NCBI GenBank assembly: GCA_021792045.1
Contig: JAJYVJ010000004.1
Location: 1 to 33,247 of the forward strand
Direction of reading: 5' to 3'
Origin: Thermoplasmata archaeon
GTDB lineage: Archaea > Thermoplasmatota > Thermoplasmata > Thermoplasmatales > Thermoplasmataceae
Length of the DNA stretch: 33,247 nt
Part shown: one piece after another, positions 1-7,749 of the stretch
Numbering within the stretch: position 1 is the first letter of the stretch
Layout: each line of letters opens with the position of its first letter
Position numbers and translations under genes: made by a program
The notes under the pieces: generated by a model
Database searches by the model: none
What the model was told of the DNA's origin: nothing
Seen by the model: only the letters and a program-made list of their open reading frames with translations

Positions 1-475
1 CAAGCCACTCGAGATCCTTGGGTATCTGATCATACGCGATGGGGTCGATGTTTTCCGGATTTGTGTCTTCTATTCTCAATATGAGCGAGCCACCGTAGCG
101 CTTCACGTACTCATCGTTTAGAATTGCCATTCTGGAATGACCTATGTGAAGTGGTCCAGAAGGGGAGGGGGCCATTCGCATGACCACCTTTCCATGAACA
201 TTTTTAAGATCTGGAAGGCGGTGTTCCTGTATTCTCTTTTCTTTTACAAGGAATTCCGGATAACGATCCTGAATGATCGTCTTGATCTGGTCTAATGAAA
301 ATGAATTGATCTCTCTGACTATTTCAGAGACCTTCGAAGCGACATCTTTTGTGTCCTTTCTGAGTTCAGGATTCTCAGCAAGTATCTTGCCGATCACCGC
401 CCCTGCTTCCGCTTTTCCATTATGCTGGTATGCGTTTTTTAAAGCGTGTTTCCTGATCTCATTATCTAGATCCAT
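1..475 (-). CDS. gltX: Glutamyl-tRNA synthetase, N-terminal part (cut by window edge)
   Basis: Charges tRNA-Glu in the cytoplasm; in archaea without GlnRS the same enzyme also makes Glu-tRNA-Gln for amidation. The minus-strand frame opens with ATG at 475 and runs off the left edge after about 158 codons, so only the N-terminus is seen. Residues 1-95 form the helical archaeal/eukaryotic-type extension. They are followed by [17 protein letters not shown], which holds the class I HIGH signature, and then [13 protein letters not shown], typical of GluRS/GlnRS. The start overlaps the stop of the upstream Nog1-like GTPase by 10 bases, so the two are probably co-transcribed and translationally coupled. 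The KMSKS region and anticodon-binding domain lie outside the window. A tRNA-Glu gene sits at the opposite end of the window, about 33 kb away, with no sign of linkage. Confidence 0.93.
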   Translation of the reverse strand, partial: MDLDNEIRKHALKNAYQHNGKAEAGAVIGKILAENPELRKDTKDVASKVSEIVREINSFSLDQIKTIIQDRYPEFLVKEKRIQEHRLPDLKNVHGKVVMRMAPSPSGPLHIGHSRMAILNDEYVKRYGGSLILRIEDTNPENIDPIAYDQIPKDLEWL

Positions 476-1440
476 CTTGAATCACTGTTTATCTTTTCAA
501 GCATAATCTCCTTCAATTTTTCGAGGCCTTCTCCGGTTAAACATGATATTTGAATATCTTCTTTCTTTTCCTGTATAATGTCGGATTTGCTCTGTGCTCG
601 GATTACTGGGATCTTAAAGTTACTTTTTATTTCGTTGTAAACATTTTCCTGTTCTTGGCTGCTGTATCCCGATGAGCCAGAGTGATCAAATAGAAAGATG
701 AGTATGCCCTCCAGATCCTGAAGGCACAATATGGATTTCCTCTCCATCTCATTTCTAGATTTCATTGGCCTGTCAAGAATTCCTGGCGTATCAATGATCT
801 GTACCCCCCGGTTTCCAATATTCGTGTATCCTATGAACAGGCTCTGGGTTGTGAAAGGGTAAGGCGCTATTATCGGTGAGCTTCCCGTTAGTTTAGAAAG
901 GAGGGACGTTTTACCGACATTTGGCAATCCGGCTATTATGAATGTCGGGTAATCCATTTTAATGTCTGGTATTTCTTTGATTTTAGCCCGGCATTCTGCC
1001 AGGAATGTGAGATCTTTGTCTAAGTCCTTAATTATGGAAGCAAATCTTCCGTAGAATTCCTTAAGATTCTTGTTGAGCTCCTGTACGGTTCTTCCTTTCT
1101 TTGAGCTTTTAATCTTAAGGTTTGCAAGTTCAACAATCTTATCCGATGCCCACTGAACGTGGCCTAGGCTGATCCGATATTGATCGAGGTCAACCATCAG
1201 TCCTATCATCCCCCTGTAGAACGGATAAAGGCTGTTCAGGCTGGGAAATTTGTTGATAAGCTTTCTGAGATATATAGTAGAAACACTTTCCACCGTTGAT
1301 ATCTTGTCTATAACTTCGCTCCTGATTTTTTTAATAAAGTCAGGGAAATAGGGCTCTGAGACCTTAGAGGACTTGAGTAAAGCTTTGTCTATTATTTCTT
1401 GTGGCTTTAGCACAGTTGGTATTCTCGAAAACGCTGGCAT
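466..1440 (-). CDS. Nog1-family (OBG-HflX-related) GTPase
   Basis: GTPase of 324 residues related to Nog1, which in eukaryotes acts in 60S ribosome assembly; the archaeal role is inferred to be similar. The N-terminal helical domain opens with [18 protein letters not shown], close to the Nog1 N-terminus. The G domain shows G1 at 171-178 (GLPNVGKT), the switch region PYPFTTQS near 193-200 and G3 DTPG at 217-220. The G4 site reads SKSD at 284-287 instead of NKxD, an altered guanine-specificity loop. The protein stops soon after the G domain, so it is the short archaeal form. It lies 3 bases after the DUF1059 gene and overlaps gltX by 10 bases, suggesting one translation-related operon. Family assignment is firm; the exact ribosomal step is inferred. 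Confidence 0.88.
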   Translation of the reverse strand: MPAFSRIPTVLKPQEIIDKALLKSSKVSEPYFPDFIKKIRSEVIDKISTVESVSTIYLRKLINKFPSLNSLYPFYRGMIGLMVDLDQYRISLGHVQWASDKIVELANLKIKSSKKGRTVQELNKNLKEFYGRFASIIKDLDKDLTFLAECRAKIKEIPDIKMDYPTFIIAGLPNVGKTSLLSKLTGSSPIIAPYPFTTQSLFIGYTNIGNRGVQIIDTPGILDRPMKSRNEMERKSILCLQDLEGILIFLFDHSGSSGYSSQEQENVYNEIKSNFKIPVIRAQSKSDIIQEKKEDIQISCLTGEGLEKLKEIMLEKINSDSRWI

Positions 1441-1443
1441 AAA

Positions 1444-1641
1444 CTATGATATTTCCTTAGTGGCATTTTTAACTTTTTCGGCCATCTCATCAGTAAAATC
1501 CCAAACATTGTGCGCATACCTCAAATGAATTTTGAACATCGGAAGTATGTCCTCTGCTCTTCCCTCTTCAAGAACATAAGAGCATTTATAGCCCAGATCT
1601 GAACATTTGCATTGATATTTCGTCATAACAGAATATGCCAT
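1444..1641 (-). CDS. DUF1059 family small protein
   Basis: Small protein of 65 residues resembling the DUF1059 family, whose function is not established. It carries three N-terminal cysteines (C11, C13 and C20, in the run YQCKCSDLGYKC) and a later LRYAHNVWDFTDE segment. The early cysteines and His fit a possible metal site, but a complete zinc ligand set is not certain. There is no signal peptide or membrane segment. It sits between the PRC-barrel gene (58-base gap) and the Nog1-like GTPase (3-base gap) on the same strand, so it is very probably in their transcript. Confidence 0.75.
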   Translation of the reverse strand: MAYSVMTKYQCKCSDLGYKCSYVLEEGRAEDILPMFKIHLRYAHNVWDFTDEMAEKVKNATKEIS

Positions 1642-1699
1642 CTAAGCTTAAAAAGATGTCCAGCTATAGTGGGCACGGATTGGAAATAAGAAACCGTGC

Positions 1700-1948
1700 T
1701 TATTCTGGTGCTTTGAGAAAACTTGGGAATTTTCTTAATATAACTATTTCCCCAACCGCCCTTATCCACCTGTATGGTATACTTATTGCGGACCCACCTT
1801 CAACGAGCTGAGGATTTGGAGATTCGACATAAAGGCCATAAATGTTTTGTTGCTCCAGATCCAATATCAAATCGGAAACATCCCCCACTAAAATACCTTT
1901 GTCCGTATAAACAGGCAGGCCAAATAGTTCAGTCACTTCTGTCATCAT
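1700..1948 (-). CDS. PRC-barrel domain protein
   Basis: Single PRC-barrel domain of 82 residues. The opening TELFGLPVYTDKGILVGDVS is the typical strand-turn-strand start of the fold, followed by DLILDLEQQNIYGLYV and IPYRWIRAVGEIVILR. PRC-barrel proteins act in photosynthetic reaction centres, in RNA metabolism (RimM) and, in haloarchaea, in division as SepF-associated proteins. Which role applies here cannot be told from sequence. Two ATG codons (1948 and 1945) are possible starts. A TATA-like box centred near 1974 lies about 27 bases upstream, which fits a leaderless transcript. It appears to be the first gene of the unit leading to gltX. Confidence 0.82.
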   Translation of the reverse strand: MMTEVTELFGLPVYTDKGILVGDVSDLILDLEQQNIYGLYVESPNPQLVEGGSAISIPYRWIRAVGEIVILRKFPSFLKAPE

Positions 1949-1968
1949 AGTACAGAGTAAACATTTAT

Positions 1969-1978
1969 TAAGATATAA
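1969..1978 (-). promoter_or_regulatory. TATA box for the PRC-barrel gene
   Basis: Read on the minus strand the box is TTTATATCTT, centred about 27 bases before the ATG at 1948. This spacing puts the transcript start at or next to the start codon, so a leaderless mRNA is inferred. Confidence 0.6.
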
Positions 1979-2234
1979 ATTAAACGGTCATGTCTATGTC
2001 AGACACCAACTAGACTCTTCCTTGGACATGTGAAAAAGTACCACAGAATCATACGGATTATGGATAAACCAGCTTAAAACTGAAAAAATCGGGCGTAAAT
2101 ATTTAAACGGAATCGATAAAATGTCTCTTATGAAATTATAATCCTAAAACCAATGTATCAAATAAAATAAATATATCGACGTGCGCATGATTTGATTCGG
2201 GGAACAAAAATACTAATTGTCACACCAAGTGCAA
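1979..2234. other. Intergenic stretch with no recognised gene
   Basis: AT-rich sequence between the PRC-barrel promoter and the broken small gene. I find no convincing ORF, tRNA, repeat array or box-C/D pattern in it. Confidence 0.5.
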
Positions 2235-2524
2235 TTAGCCTCTTGCTTGTGTATTTTTCTCATTATTTTCACGAATTTCTACTTCTCTGAGGATTTTATA
2301 GATGACGATACCATCTATAACTTCGATGAAGAAAAGGAATATAAAAAGAGCAAAGTAATCACCTAAGTAAATAACTGCAGCGAGAATTGCAGTGATTGAA
2401 AATGTAAAAAAATTATTTATTAATTCTATCCCAGAAAATACCCTTGTGCTTCCCTCTTACGTAATGCGTGATGGCGTAATGAATTTACAGTAAAAATGAG
2501 CCCACCCCAGATGATTATTATCAA
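2235..2524 (-). pseudogene. Frameshifted small membrane protein gene next to tRNA-Leu
   Basis: Two minus-strand reading frames join into one plausible membrane protein if one base is gained near 2428. The first half (TTG at 2524 to TAG at 2426) encodes LIIIIWGGLIFTVNSLRHHA and a basic stretch. The second half, in a shifted frame and ending with TAA at 2237-2235, continues GIELINNFFTFSITAILAAV and two hydrophobic helices, then a charged tail (REVEIRENNEKNTQARG). The second half alone has no ATG, GTG or TTG near its start and is preceded by an in-frame stop. The gene begins about 20 bases after the tRNA-Leu 3' end on the same strand. I do not recognise the family. It may be a true pseudogene or an intact gene with a one-base sequence error. 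Confidence 0.42.
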
Positions 2525-2543
2525 CGTATTCAGAAATACAAAA

Positions 2544-2628
2544 TGCGGAGGGCCGGATTCGAACCGGCGGATCCCTACGGAAACAGATCTTGAGTCTGTC
2601 GCCTTTAACCTGGCTCGGCAACCTCCGC
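2544..2628 (-). tRNA. tRNA-Leu (anticodon CAA)
   Basis: The minus strand folds as a class II tRNA of 85 bases. Acceptor GCGGAGG pairs with CCTCCGC and the discriminator is A. The anticodon loop CTCAAGA, closed by ACAGA/TCTGT, gives CAA. A long variable arm follows, and the T arm is GCCGGTTCGAATCCGGC. There is no intron and CCA is not encoded. A TATA-like box, ATTAAATGT, lies near 2652 at suitable distance. It reads UUG codons. Confidence 0.95.
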
Positions 2629-2763
2629 TTACCCCGTTAGCACTCTTACATTTAATTTGTTTCTGTTTTGATTGGGCCATGATTTTTTGCCATGGTATGA
2701 TTGTAATAGAAAAAGTTGATTATCAATTGAAATATACATAAAATGATATAAACGGTTCCAGAA

Positions 2764-2979
2764 ATAGACATTGAACTCGAAATCGAATGTACAAAGGGTG
2801 ATGCAGAAAATCTGTACAAAACACTTCAACCTGATAACCCTGATACGATGTCTATGGATATAGTAGAAAATAGATTGTTGATAAAAATAATAAGGCTTAA
2901 AGTAACTTCCTTGTATAATGTTGTTGATGATATTCTCAGGAATTATGAGGTTTTCGATAGCATAAGAAAAAAAGATTGA
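2764..2979 (+). CDS. pcc1: KEOPS complex subunit Pcc1-like; start codon unclear
   Basis: Pcc1 is the small dimerising subunit of KEOPS, which transfers threonylcarbamoyl to A37 of tRNAs (t6A). The frame ending with TGA at 2977-2979 encodes IDIELEIECTKGDAENLYKT, then LQPDNPDTMSMDIVENRLLI, ending in VTSLYNVVDDILRNYEVFDS. This matches the Pcc1 order of strand, helix, strands and long C-terminal helix, at the family's usual size of 75-85 residues. No ATG, GTG or TTG precedes the conserved part in frame. The only upstream in-frame ATG (2743) is followed two codons later by TAA (2749-2751). The start given here is ATA at 2764, chosen because an AATATACAT box centred near 2735 would place a leaderless transcript start there. 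A nonsense change in codon 3 is the alternative. Its partner pathway enzyme Sua5 is encoded elsewhere in this window. Confidence 0.68.
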   Translation: MDIELEIECTKGDAENLYKTLQPDNPDTMSMDIVENRLLIKIIRLKVTSLYNVVDDILRNYEVFDSIRKKD

Positions 2980-3007
2980 GTTATCTGGTTATAACTCAAG
3001 TGACAAT

Positions 3008-3952
3008 TCACTCAACTTCCTCAATGTTTAAGGATAGCTTTTCTGTTATCTCCTTATATCTGTTCCTAATCGTTACTTCAGTAACACCGGCTACATCGGC
3101 CACCGATCTCTGTGTTCGTCTTTCTTGTGACATTAGTGCAGCTATGTATATTGCCGCAGCCGCTACACCAGTTGGGCCTTTGCCTGAGGTAAGATCATTG
3201 TCTTCGGCCATCTTAAGAATCTCCGTAGCTTTTTTCCTGGCTTCCATGGATAACTTCAACTTGCTGCAGAACCTGTTAACGTAGTCTTCTGGCTTTGATG
3301 GCATTATGTTGAGCTTGAGGTATCTGCTCATTATTCTGTAGGTTCTACCTATCTCTTTCTTCTTAACCCTGGTAACGCTAGCGATCTCATCTAGTGTTCT
3401 TGGCACGTTAGTGATTCTGCATGCTGCGTAAATTGAGCCAGCAACAACACCTTCAATACTTCTACCCCTGATCATGTTCTGTTTTACTGCCTTTCTGTAT
3501 ATTACGGCCGCTGTTTCTCTTACATCCTGGGGAATACTCAGATTTGAAGACATTCTTTCAAGTTCCTGAAGAGCTTGTGACAGGTTTCTCTCTGCAGCAT
3601 TTGAAACCTTAATCCTTTTCTGCCACTTTCTCAGTCTGTACAGTTGTGCCCTGTTTCGTGTAGGTATAGATTTCCCGAAGGAATCCTTGTTTTTCCATGA
3701 TATATCTGTTGAAAGCCCTTTATCATGTATTGTGTATGTCATTGGCGATCCGGTTCGGGCGCGGCTTTCAGTTTGTTCAGAATCGAACGCCCTCCACTCC
3801 GGGCCCTGATCTATATAACTCTCGTCAATAACAAGACCGCAATTTTTGCAAATTAATTCGCCACGCTCGTAATCTCTTACTAGTTGCGTGGATCCACACT
3901 CTGGACACTTTTCTATTTCCTCTATGTTTTTCTTTTTTTGCTCATTTTCCAT
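3008..3952 (-). CDS. tfb: Transcription initiation factor B (TFB), paralogue 1
   Basis: Archaeal TFIIB homologue. It binds the BRE/TATA-TBP complex and recruits RNA polymerase. The N-terminus carries a zinc ribbon (CPECG and CKNCG), followed by the B-finger region [13 protein letters not shown] and [19 protein letters not shown]. Two cyclin repeats follow (about residues 110-205 and 210-305), ending with the BRE-reading helix [16 protein letters not shown] at 3952 is preferred over GTG at 3961. A Shine-Dalgarno hexamer GGTGAT (3962-3957), complementary to the archaeal 16S 3' end, lies four bases before it, giving 314 residues. The gene directly follows gar1, and the SD overlaps the gar1 stop. 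A second TFB gene lies divergently about 0.5 kb away; the two proteins are closely similar through the ribbon, B-finger and last helix. Confidence 0.95.
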   Translation of the reverse strand: MENEQKKKNIEEIEKCPECGSTQLVRDYERGELICKNCGLVIDESYIDQGPEWRAFDSEQTESRARTGSPMTYTIHDKGLSTDISWKNKDSFGKSIPTRNRAQLYRLRKWQKRIKVSNAAERNLSQALQELERMSSNLSIPQDVRETAAVIYRKAVKQNMIRGRSIEGVVAGSIYAACRITNVPRTLDEIASVTRVKKKEIGRTYRIMSRYLKLNIMPSKPEDYVNRFCSKLKLSMEARKKATEILKMAEDNDLTSGKGPTGVAAAAIYIAALMSQERRTQRSVADVAGVTEVTIRNRYKEITEKLSLNIEEVE

Positions 3953-3956
3953 TTTT

Positions 3957-3962
3957 ATCACC
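3957..3962 (-). promoter_or_regulatory. Shine-Dalgarno site selecting the TFB1 ATG start
   Basis: GGTGAT on the minus strand, four bases before ATG 3952 and overlapping the gar1 stop codon. It also contains the alternative GTG start (3961), which it makes less likely. Confidence 0.6.
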
Positions 3963-4177
3963 TAACATCTCACGCTCAGGTTGCTATAATCACTTATTTC
4001 TTCATTGAAGTTGATCAAGGCGTAAGGATTTGAAATTGGACCAAATATTCTTGTGACGATGCCGATCGGTTTTTTGCCACCGTCGAACACTTTAGCTTTT
4101 ATCTTGATGCACTCCTTAATATGGATAACGATTTGTCTTTTCATGACATGAACAACTTCCACGTGATCATCCTGCAT
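3962..4177 (-). CDS. gar1: H/ACA ribonucleoprotein subunit Gar1
   Basis: Gar1 is the small subunit of H/ACA guide ribonucleoproteins; it binds Cbf5 and helps substrate loading and release in rRNA pseudouridylation. This 71-residue protein has the six-stranded barrel pattern, with the diagnostic core VFDGGKKPIGIVTRIFGPIS followed by NPYALINF. It is at the short end of the family and lacks a Gly-Arg tail, as usual in archaea. ATG 4177 is about 26 bases downstream of a CTTTAAATAG box, which supports a leaderless start. The gene abuts the first TFB gene, so pseudouridylation and general transcription factors share a transcript. Confidence 0.85.
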   Translation of the reverse strand: MQDDHVEVVHVMKRQIVIHIKECIKIKAKVFDGGKKPIGIVTRIFGPISNPYALINFNEEISDYSNLSVRC

Positions 4178-4197
4178 AAACTGAATAGTAAATTCAA

Positions 4198-4207
4198 CTA
4201 TTTAAAG
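4198..4207 (-). promoter_or_regulatory. TATA box for the gar1-tfb operon
   Basis: CTTTAAATAG on the minus strand, centred about 26 bases before the gar1 ATG at 4177. A leaderless transcript is inferred. Confidence 0.65.
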
Positions 4208-4387
4208 CATTCGTAAAACTCTTAAAAAGTTTTTCAGGCATTATTTAATTACTCCTCATATCCAGAATACCCTATTCAAGCCAACAAAAGTAAAAATGTT
4301 GCGTAAAATTTTAATTATTTTCCGCTTCGATCTGCTTACAGATAAAGGTTATCCCTTATTGGACAATATCGATTTTTGTGCACTCAT

Positions 4388-4400
4388 ATTTATATATATT
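4388..4400 (+). promoter_or_regulatory. TATA box for the second TFB gene
   Basis: TTTATATATATT lies on the plus strand centred near 4394. The expected transcript start is near 4420, which is 46 bases before the TFB start but only about 3 bases before another ATG (4423) that opens a short overlapping ORF. Confidence 0.65.
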
Positions 4401-4422
4401 ATAGGTAGAAAAGGTTTAATAC

Positions 4423-4476
4423 ATGAAAGAATGTCGTTTTAACAATTCTTTTGTTAGGTGTATAAATGACAGTTGA
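4423..4476 (+). CDS. 17-codon upstream ORF overlapping the TFB2 start
   Basis: The ATG at 4423 lies right at the transcript start predicted from the TATA box. It opens a frame encoding MKECRFNNSFVRCINDS, ending in TGA at 4474-4476. It overlaps the first 11 bases of the TFB gene in another frame and runs through its AGGTG Shine-Dalgarno site (4456-4460). Ribosomes initiating at the 5' end would cover the TFB initiation site. Whether it is translated is unknown; the geometry is what supports it. Confidence 0.35.
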   Translation: MKECRFNNSFVRCINDS

Positions 4477-5392
4477 AGGACAGGAAACAACAAAGAGGTG
4501 CACAGAATGCGGTTCTGAGCATCTCGTAAGGGATTATGAGAGAGGAGAGCTAATCTGTAATGACTGTGGTATGGTTCTGGAGGATTCATTTATTGACCAG
4601 GGGCCAGAATGGCGTGCCTTTGACTCCGAGCAGGATGACAGGAGAGCCAGGACAGGTTCTCCAATGACTTTCCTGAGTCATGATAAAGGCTTGGCAACGG
4701 AAATATCCTGGTCAAATAAAGACTATTACGGAAAAAGAATACCGCATAAGAACAGAGCGCAGATATATCGTGTAAGAAAGTGGCACCAGAGGATTAGGGT
4801 AAGCAATGCAGCTGAAAGGAATCTCTCCCTTGCATTACAAATGTTGAATGATAATGGTGCAAAACTTGGTACTCCAAAAGACATTAAAGAAACCGCTGCA
4901 CTTATTTATAGGAAAGCAGTTGAGAAGAATCTTATTCGTGGCAGAAGTATTGAGAGCATTGTATGTGCGTCCATATATGCTGCTTGCAGAATGGTCAACC
5001 TTCCTAGGACGCTCGACGAAATATCAAAGGCTTCTGAGGTTAACAAGAAGAAGATTGGTAAAGCTTATAGACATCTTGCCAAAGAGTTGAGTTTGAACCT
5101 GAAACCTACAACACCGTATTCTTATGTTGCACAGTTCTGCAGTAAGCTCGACCTGGATAAACAGGCAATTATTGTGAGTGAGGATATAGTTAGAAAGTCT
5201 ATAGAGATGGGTATTTCCTCCGGAAAGGGTCCAACGGGTGTTGCTGCGGCTTCCATCTATATTGCTTCCGTTATGGTAGGAAAGCCGAGGACGCAAAAAG
5301 AAATCGCCAGAGTTTCCGGAGTGACCGAAGTAACAATAAGGAACCGTTACAAGGAGATAAGCAAATCTCTTGGAATCCAAGGAATAGAATAG
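4466..5392 (+). CDS. tfb: Transcription initiation factor B (TFB), paralogue 2
   Basis: A second TFIIB homologue of 308 residues. The zinc ribbon uses C12, C15, C31 and C34. The B-finger [13 protein letters not shown] is identical to paralogue 1, and GSPMTFLSHDKGLATEISW follows. Two cyclin repeats cover about 100-195 and 200-300, and the BRE-reading helix [13 protein letters not shown] is identical to paralogue 1. The two therefore probably see the same promoter elements, and differences lie mainly in the cyclin surfaces. An AGGTG Shine-Dalgarno site is five bases before ATG 4466, so unlike many genes here it has a leader of about 46 bases, containing a short overlapping ORF. guaA follows after 15 bases. 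Confidence 0.95.
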   Translation: MTVEGQETTKRCTECGSEHLVRDYERGELICNDCGMVLEDSFIDQGPEWRAFDSEQDDRRARTGSPMTFLSHDKGLATEISWSNKDYYGKRIPHKNRAQIYRVRKWHQRIRVSNAAERNLSLALQMLNDNGAKLGTPKDIKETAALIYRKAVEKNLIRGRSIESIVCASIYAACRMVNLPRTLDEISKASEVNKKKIGKAYRHLAKELSLNLKPTTPYSYVAQFCSKLDLDKQAIIVSEDIVRKSIEMGISSGKGPTGVAAASIYIASVMVGKPRTQKEIARVSGVTEVTIRNRYKEISKSLGIQGIE

Positions 5393-5407
5393 CCCGGACT
5401 CACAAAG

Positions 5408-5974
5408 ATGAGAATCAACGTTGTCGACAATGGCGGTCAGTGGACACACAGAGAATACAGAGTCCTGAGAGATCTCGGAATAGAGTGTGAGATAATCCCA
5501 AACGATTCTCCATCTTCAAAAGCAGATAATCTTGATGGCTTGGTGCTTTCTGGTGGGGCTCCAAGTATACAGGACGAGCTCGACAAGTTAGGGAATATTG
5601 GTAAAATCATTGACGATCACACGTACCCAATTTTAGGAATATGTGTCGGAGCGCAGTTTATAGCCTTGCATTACGGAGGAAAAGTAGGCCCTGCAAGAAA
5701 TCCGGAATTTGGAAAAGCAGAGATAGTGATAGAAGAAACCGCTAGAATTCTAAAGGGACTGCCAGAAAAGATCACCGCATGGGAAAATCACAATGACGAG
5801 GTAAAAGAAATTCCAAAGGAATTCGAGATCCTCGCTTCGTCCGGTACATGCAAGATAGAGGCCTTTGAGCATATTAAGAAGCCAATATTCGGAATACAAT
5901 TCCATCCGGAGGTAGAAAATACTCAGTACGGAAAGGAAATATTCCAAAATTTTATTGAGCTCTGCAGAAAATAA
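5408..5974 (+). CDS. guaA: GMP synthase, glutamine amidotransferase subunit
   Basis: Archaeal split GMP synthetase: this subunit releases ammonia from glutamine, and a separate ATP pyrophosphatase subunit (not in this window) aminates XMP. The 188-residue class I amidotransferase has the nucleophile Cys79 in LGICVGAQFIALHYGG. The more usual loop is GICLGHQ, so V and A are substitutions. The catalytic His166 and Glu168 lie in FGIQFHPEVEN. AWENHNDEV near 124-132 is typical of the GuaA type rather than PabA or CarA. The start codon lies 15 bases after the TFB stop on the same strand, so co-transcription with TFB is likely. Confidence 0.9.
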   Translation: MRINVVDNGGQWTHREYRVLRDLGIECEIIPNDSPSSKADNLDGLVLSGGAPSIQDELDKLGNIGKIIDDHTYPILGICVGAQFIALHYGGKVGPARNPEFGKAEIVIEETARILKGLPEKITAWENHNDEVKEIPKEFEILASSGTCKIEAFEHIKKPIFGIQFHPEVENTQYGKEIFQNFIELCRK

Positions 5975-6058
5975 AGAAAACCATAATCTCCGTTACGGGA
6001 ATCAGTAATTTTCCGTTATTCTAGATGATCTTTGACATATGCCCTATGTCCTCTCAAC

Positions 6059-6817
6059 TCACTTATTCCTGTTTATGTAATTTTTAAAAAATTCAAGTAT
6101 CAATTTTGAGGCCAGATCCGGCTTTTCTCTGTGGATTGCATGTCCTGAATCTAGAATACTGTATTCTGAGTTAGGAAAGGAATTCCTGAGGTCTTCCAGC
6201 ATCCTCTTTCCAAACAATTGATCATATTTTCCTATCAACAATAGAACAAAATTATCTGAAACCCTGTCTGTAGTTGTAAACTCAATTATTTCGGAGAGCA
6301 GAGGTGCAAGTCTTTCTGGCAAGAAGGGATTTTCATTTTCATACTCTTCTATCTCTCTTTTATGCTTCCCCAAAAATTCTGGGGAAAATACATCTTTAGC
6401 TGTTTGACCGGGAACGGTTGCCCATTTCATAATCATGTGGACTATCTCATTGTCGAATCCAGAGCTAGGTGAAATTAGGGCAGCATTTTTGAGTGACTCT
6501 CCACAGTCGAATAAAGTCTCTTCCAGTACAATTGCTCCAAGGCTTACACCAACTCCAGAAAACTCACGAAAATCGTTTTCTTGCATGATTGCAACAATCT
6601 CATAAGATAACTCTCTAAGAGAAAGTGAGAAATTGTCGCTTTTCCCATGGCAGGGAAGATCTACAAGAATTTTTGTGTAATCATCACCAAGGTCATATGC
6701 GATACGCTTCATCGAGTCTAAAGATCCGCCAAGTCCATGAAGTAGAACAATTCCAGGGCCATTGCCGCCAAGTTCGTACCAGATCTTATGGCCGTTTTTC
6801 GTTGTATGGAACATCAT
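6059..6817 (-). CDS. Alpha/beta-fold hydrolase
   Basis: Cytoplasmic alpha/beta hydrolase of 252 residues with no signal peptide. The oxyanion segment LLHGLGGS is at 25-32. The nucleophile elbow is Ser92 in GVSLG, the acid is Asp199 in LLIGKYDQLFG, and His226 is in LDSGHAIHREKP. The domain order fits the esterase/dienelactone or MhpC-like group, but the substrate cannot be deduced. Two ATG codons (6817 and 6814) are possible starts. A GATTAATACC box about 22 bases upstream suggests a leaderless transcript. It stands alone between the convergent guaA gene and the ABC operon. Confidence 0.85.
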   Translation of the reverse strand: MMFHTTKNGHKIWYELGGNGPGIVLLHGLGGSLDSMKRIAYDLGDDYTKILVDLPCHGKSDNFSLSLRELSYEIVAIMQENDFREFSGVGVSLGAIVLEETLFDCGESLKNAALISPSSGFDNEIVHMIMKWATVPGQTAKDVFSPEFLGKHKREIEEYENENPFLPERLAPLLSEIIEFTTTDRVSDNFVLLLIGKYDQLFGKRMLEDLRNSFPNSEYSILDSGHAIHREKPDLASKLILEFFKNYINRNK

Positions 6818-6978
6818 TACGGAATTCCAACATGGTATTAATCTAGGCTGGTTTGCTGATTTACGATCACCAATCTTAACGCCCTAAACACACTTTCAAT
6901 ATGGGCTTCTAACAGAGCGCCTTCAGTATTATTCACAAATGCCTGCTTAAAGAATATTGGCGTGGATATATTCTGATC

Positions 6979-7749
6979 CTAGGCTCCAACCCTTACCCTT
7001 CTGTACATGATCATTGCTAGTACAAAGAACAGTGCCATGATTCCTGTCATTTCCAGTGTTGATGTCATGGTTGATGAGCTTATTCCAGACACCATAGAAT
7101 CTCTGACTATGTTGCAGACTAGGCTGACGGGGTTCACAGATGAAATAGCTCTCAGCCAGATTGGTGTTGATGGTGTTATTGGATAGAATGCCGTGCTGGC
7201 AAAATCAAGGAAGAAGAACAAGACTATAGTGATTGTATTGTAAGCCTGCATGGATTTTGCTACAACTGCTATTATGAGAAATAGAGAGGTGAAAAACACA
7301 GTTCCCATTATTAGTGCAACTATTATGTAAGGAATTGAAAGCGTTGAAAGAATGAATGTTGCATTTGCAGAGAACGCGAATCCAAGCATTATAAGGCTCC
7401 CTCCAAGTGAGAACACTATTGATACAAAGACAACTCCAAGAAGGTAGTCAGATCTTCTGAATGGTCCAACCATCAACTGTTCAAACATGCCCCATCTTCT
7501 GTCTGCCCACAGGAGGCTCCCTCCAATGTTCCCAGCAGTGAGAGTTTGCATTCCGATAATCCCAGGCGCTAGAAATGAAACGTACGAGATCTTTACCGTT
7601 CCGTACTCGAAATCTGGAACAATACCCTGAAACATTAGGCCAAGTACAAAGAAATATAACACTGGAAGACCAAGAAGAAAGGCGAGTGTTCCCGGGTCCA
7701 CGTTTACTCTGATATTTCTTATTGTAAGCTTAATTGAGGAAGGTATCAT
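6979..7749 (-). CDS. ABC-2 type exporter permease (DrrB-like)
   Basis: Membrane permease of 256 residues with about six hydrophobic helices: residues near 20-40, 55-75, 100-125, 135-160, 165-185 and 230-250. It pairs with the ATPase encoded just upstream. The ATPase stop TAA and this ATG share one base (7749), so translation is coupled. The segment LLWADRRWGMFEQLMVGPFR is the cytosolic coupling region typical of ABC-2/DrrB permeases. The substrate is unknown; drugs, lipids or polyketides are handled by relatives. The protein ends with a basic tail (YRRVRVGA), as expected for a cytosolic C-terminus. Confidence 0.86.
   Translation of the reverse strand: MIPSSIKLTIRNIRVNVDPGTLAFLLGLPVLYFFVLGLMFQGIVPDFEYGTVKISYVSFLAPGIIGMQTLTAGNIGGSLLWADRRWGMFEQLMVGPFRRSDYLLGVVFVSIVFSLGGSLIMLGFAFSANATFILSTLSIPYIIVALIMGTVFFTSLFLIIAVVAKSMQAYNTITIVLFFFLDFASTAFYPITPSTPIWLRAISSVNPVSLVCNIVRDSMVSGISSSTMTSTLEMTGIMALFFVLAMIMYRRVRVGA

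Noticed and set aside
2640..2700. GCCATG direct repeats and a CCATG/CATGG inverted repeat near tRNA-Leu
   Set aside because: Short, single occurrence, compatible with chance in AT-rich intergenic DNA.
5024..5449. Antisense frame of 141 codons within TFB2 and guaA
   Set aside because: No family resemblance; it mirrors strongly conserved coding on the plus strand and has no promoter or SD.
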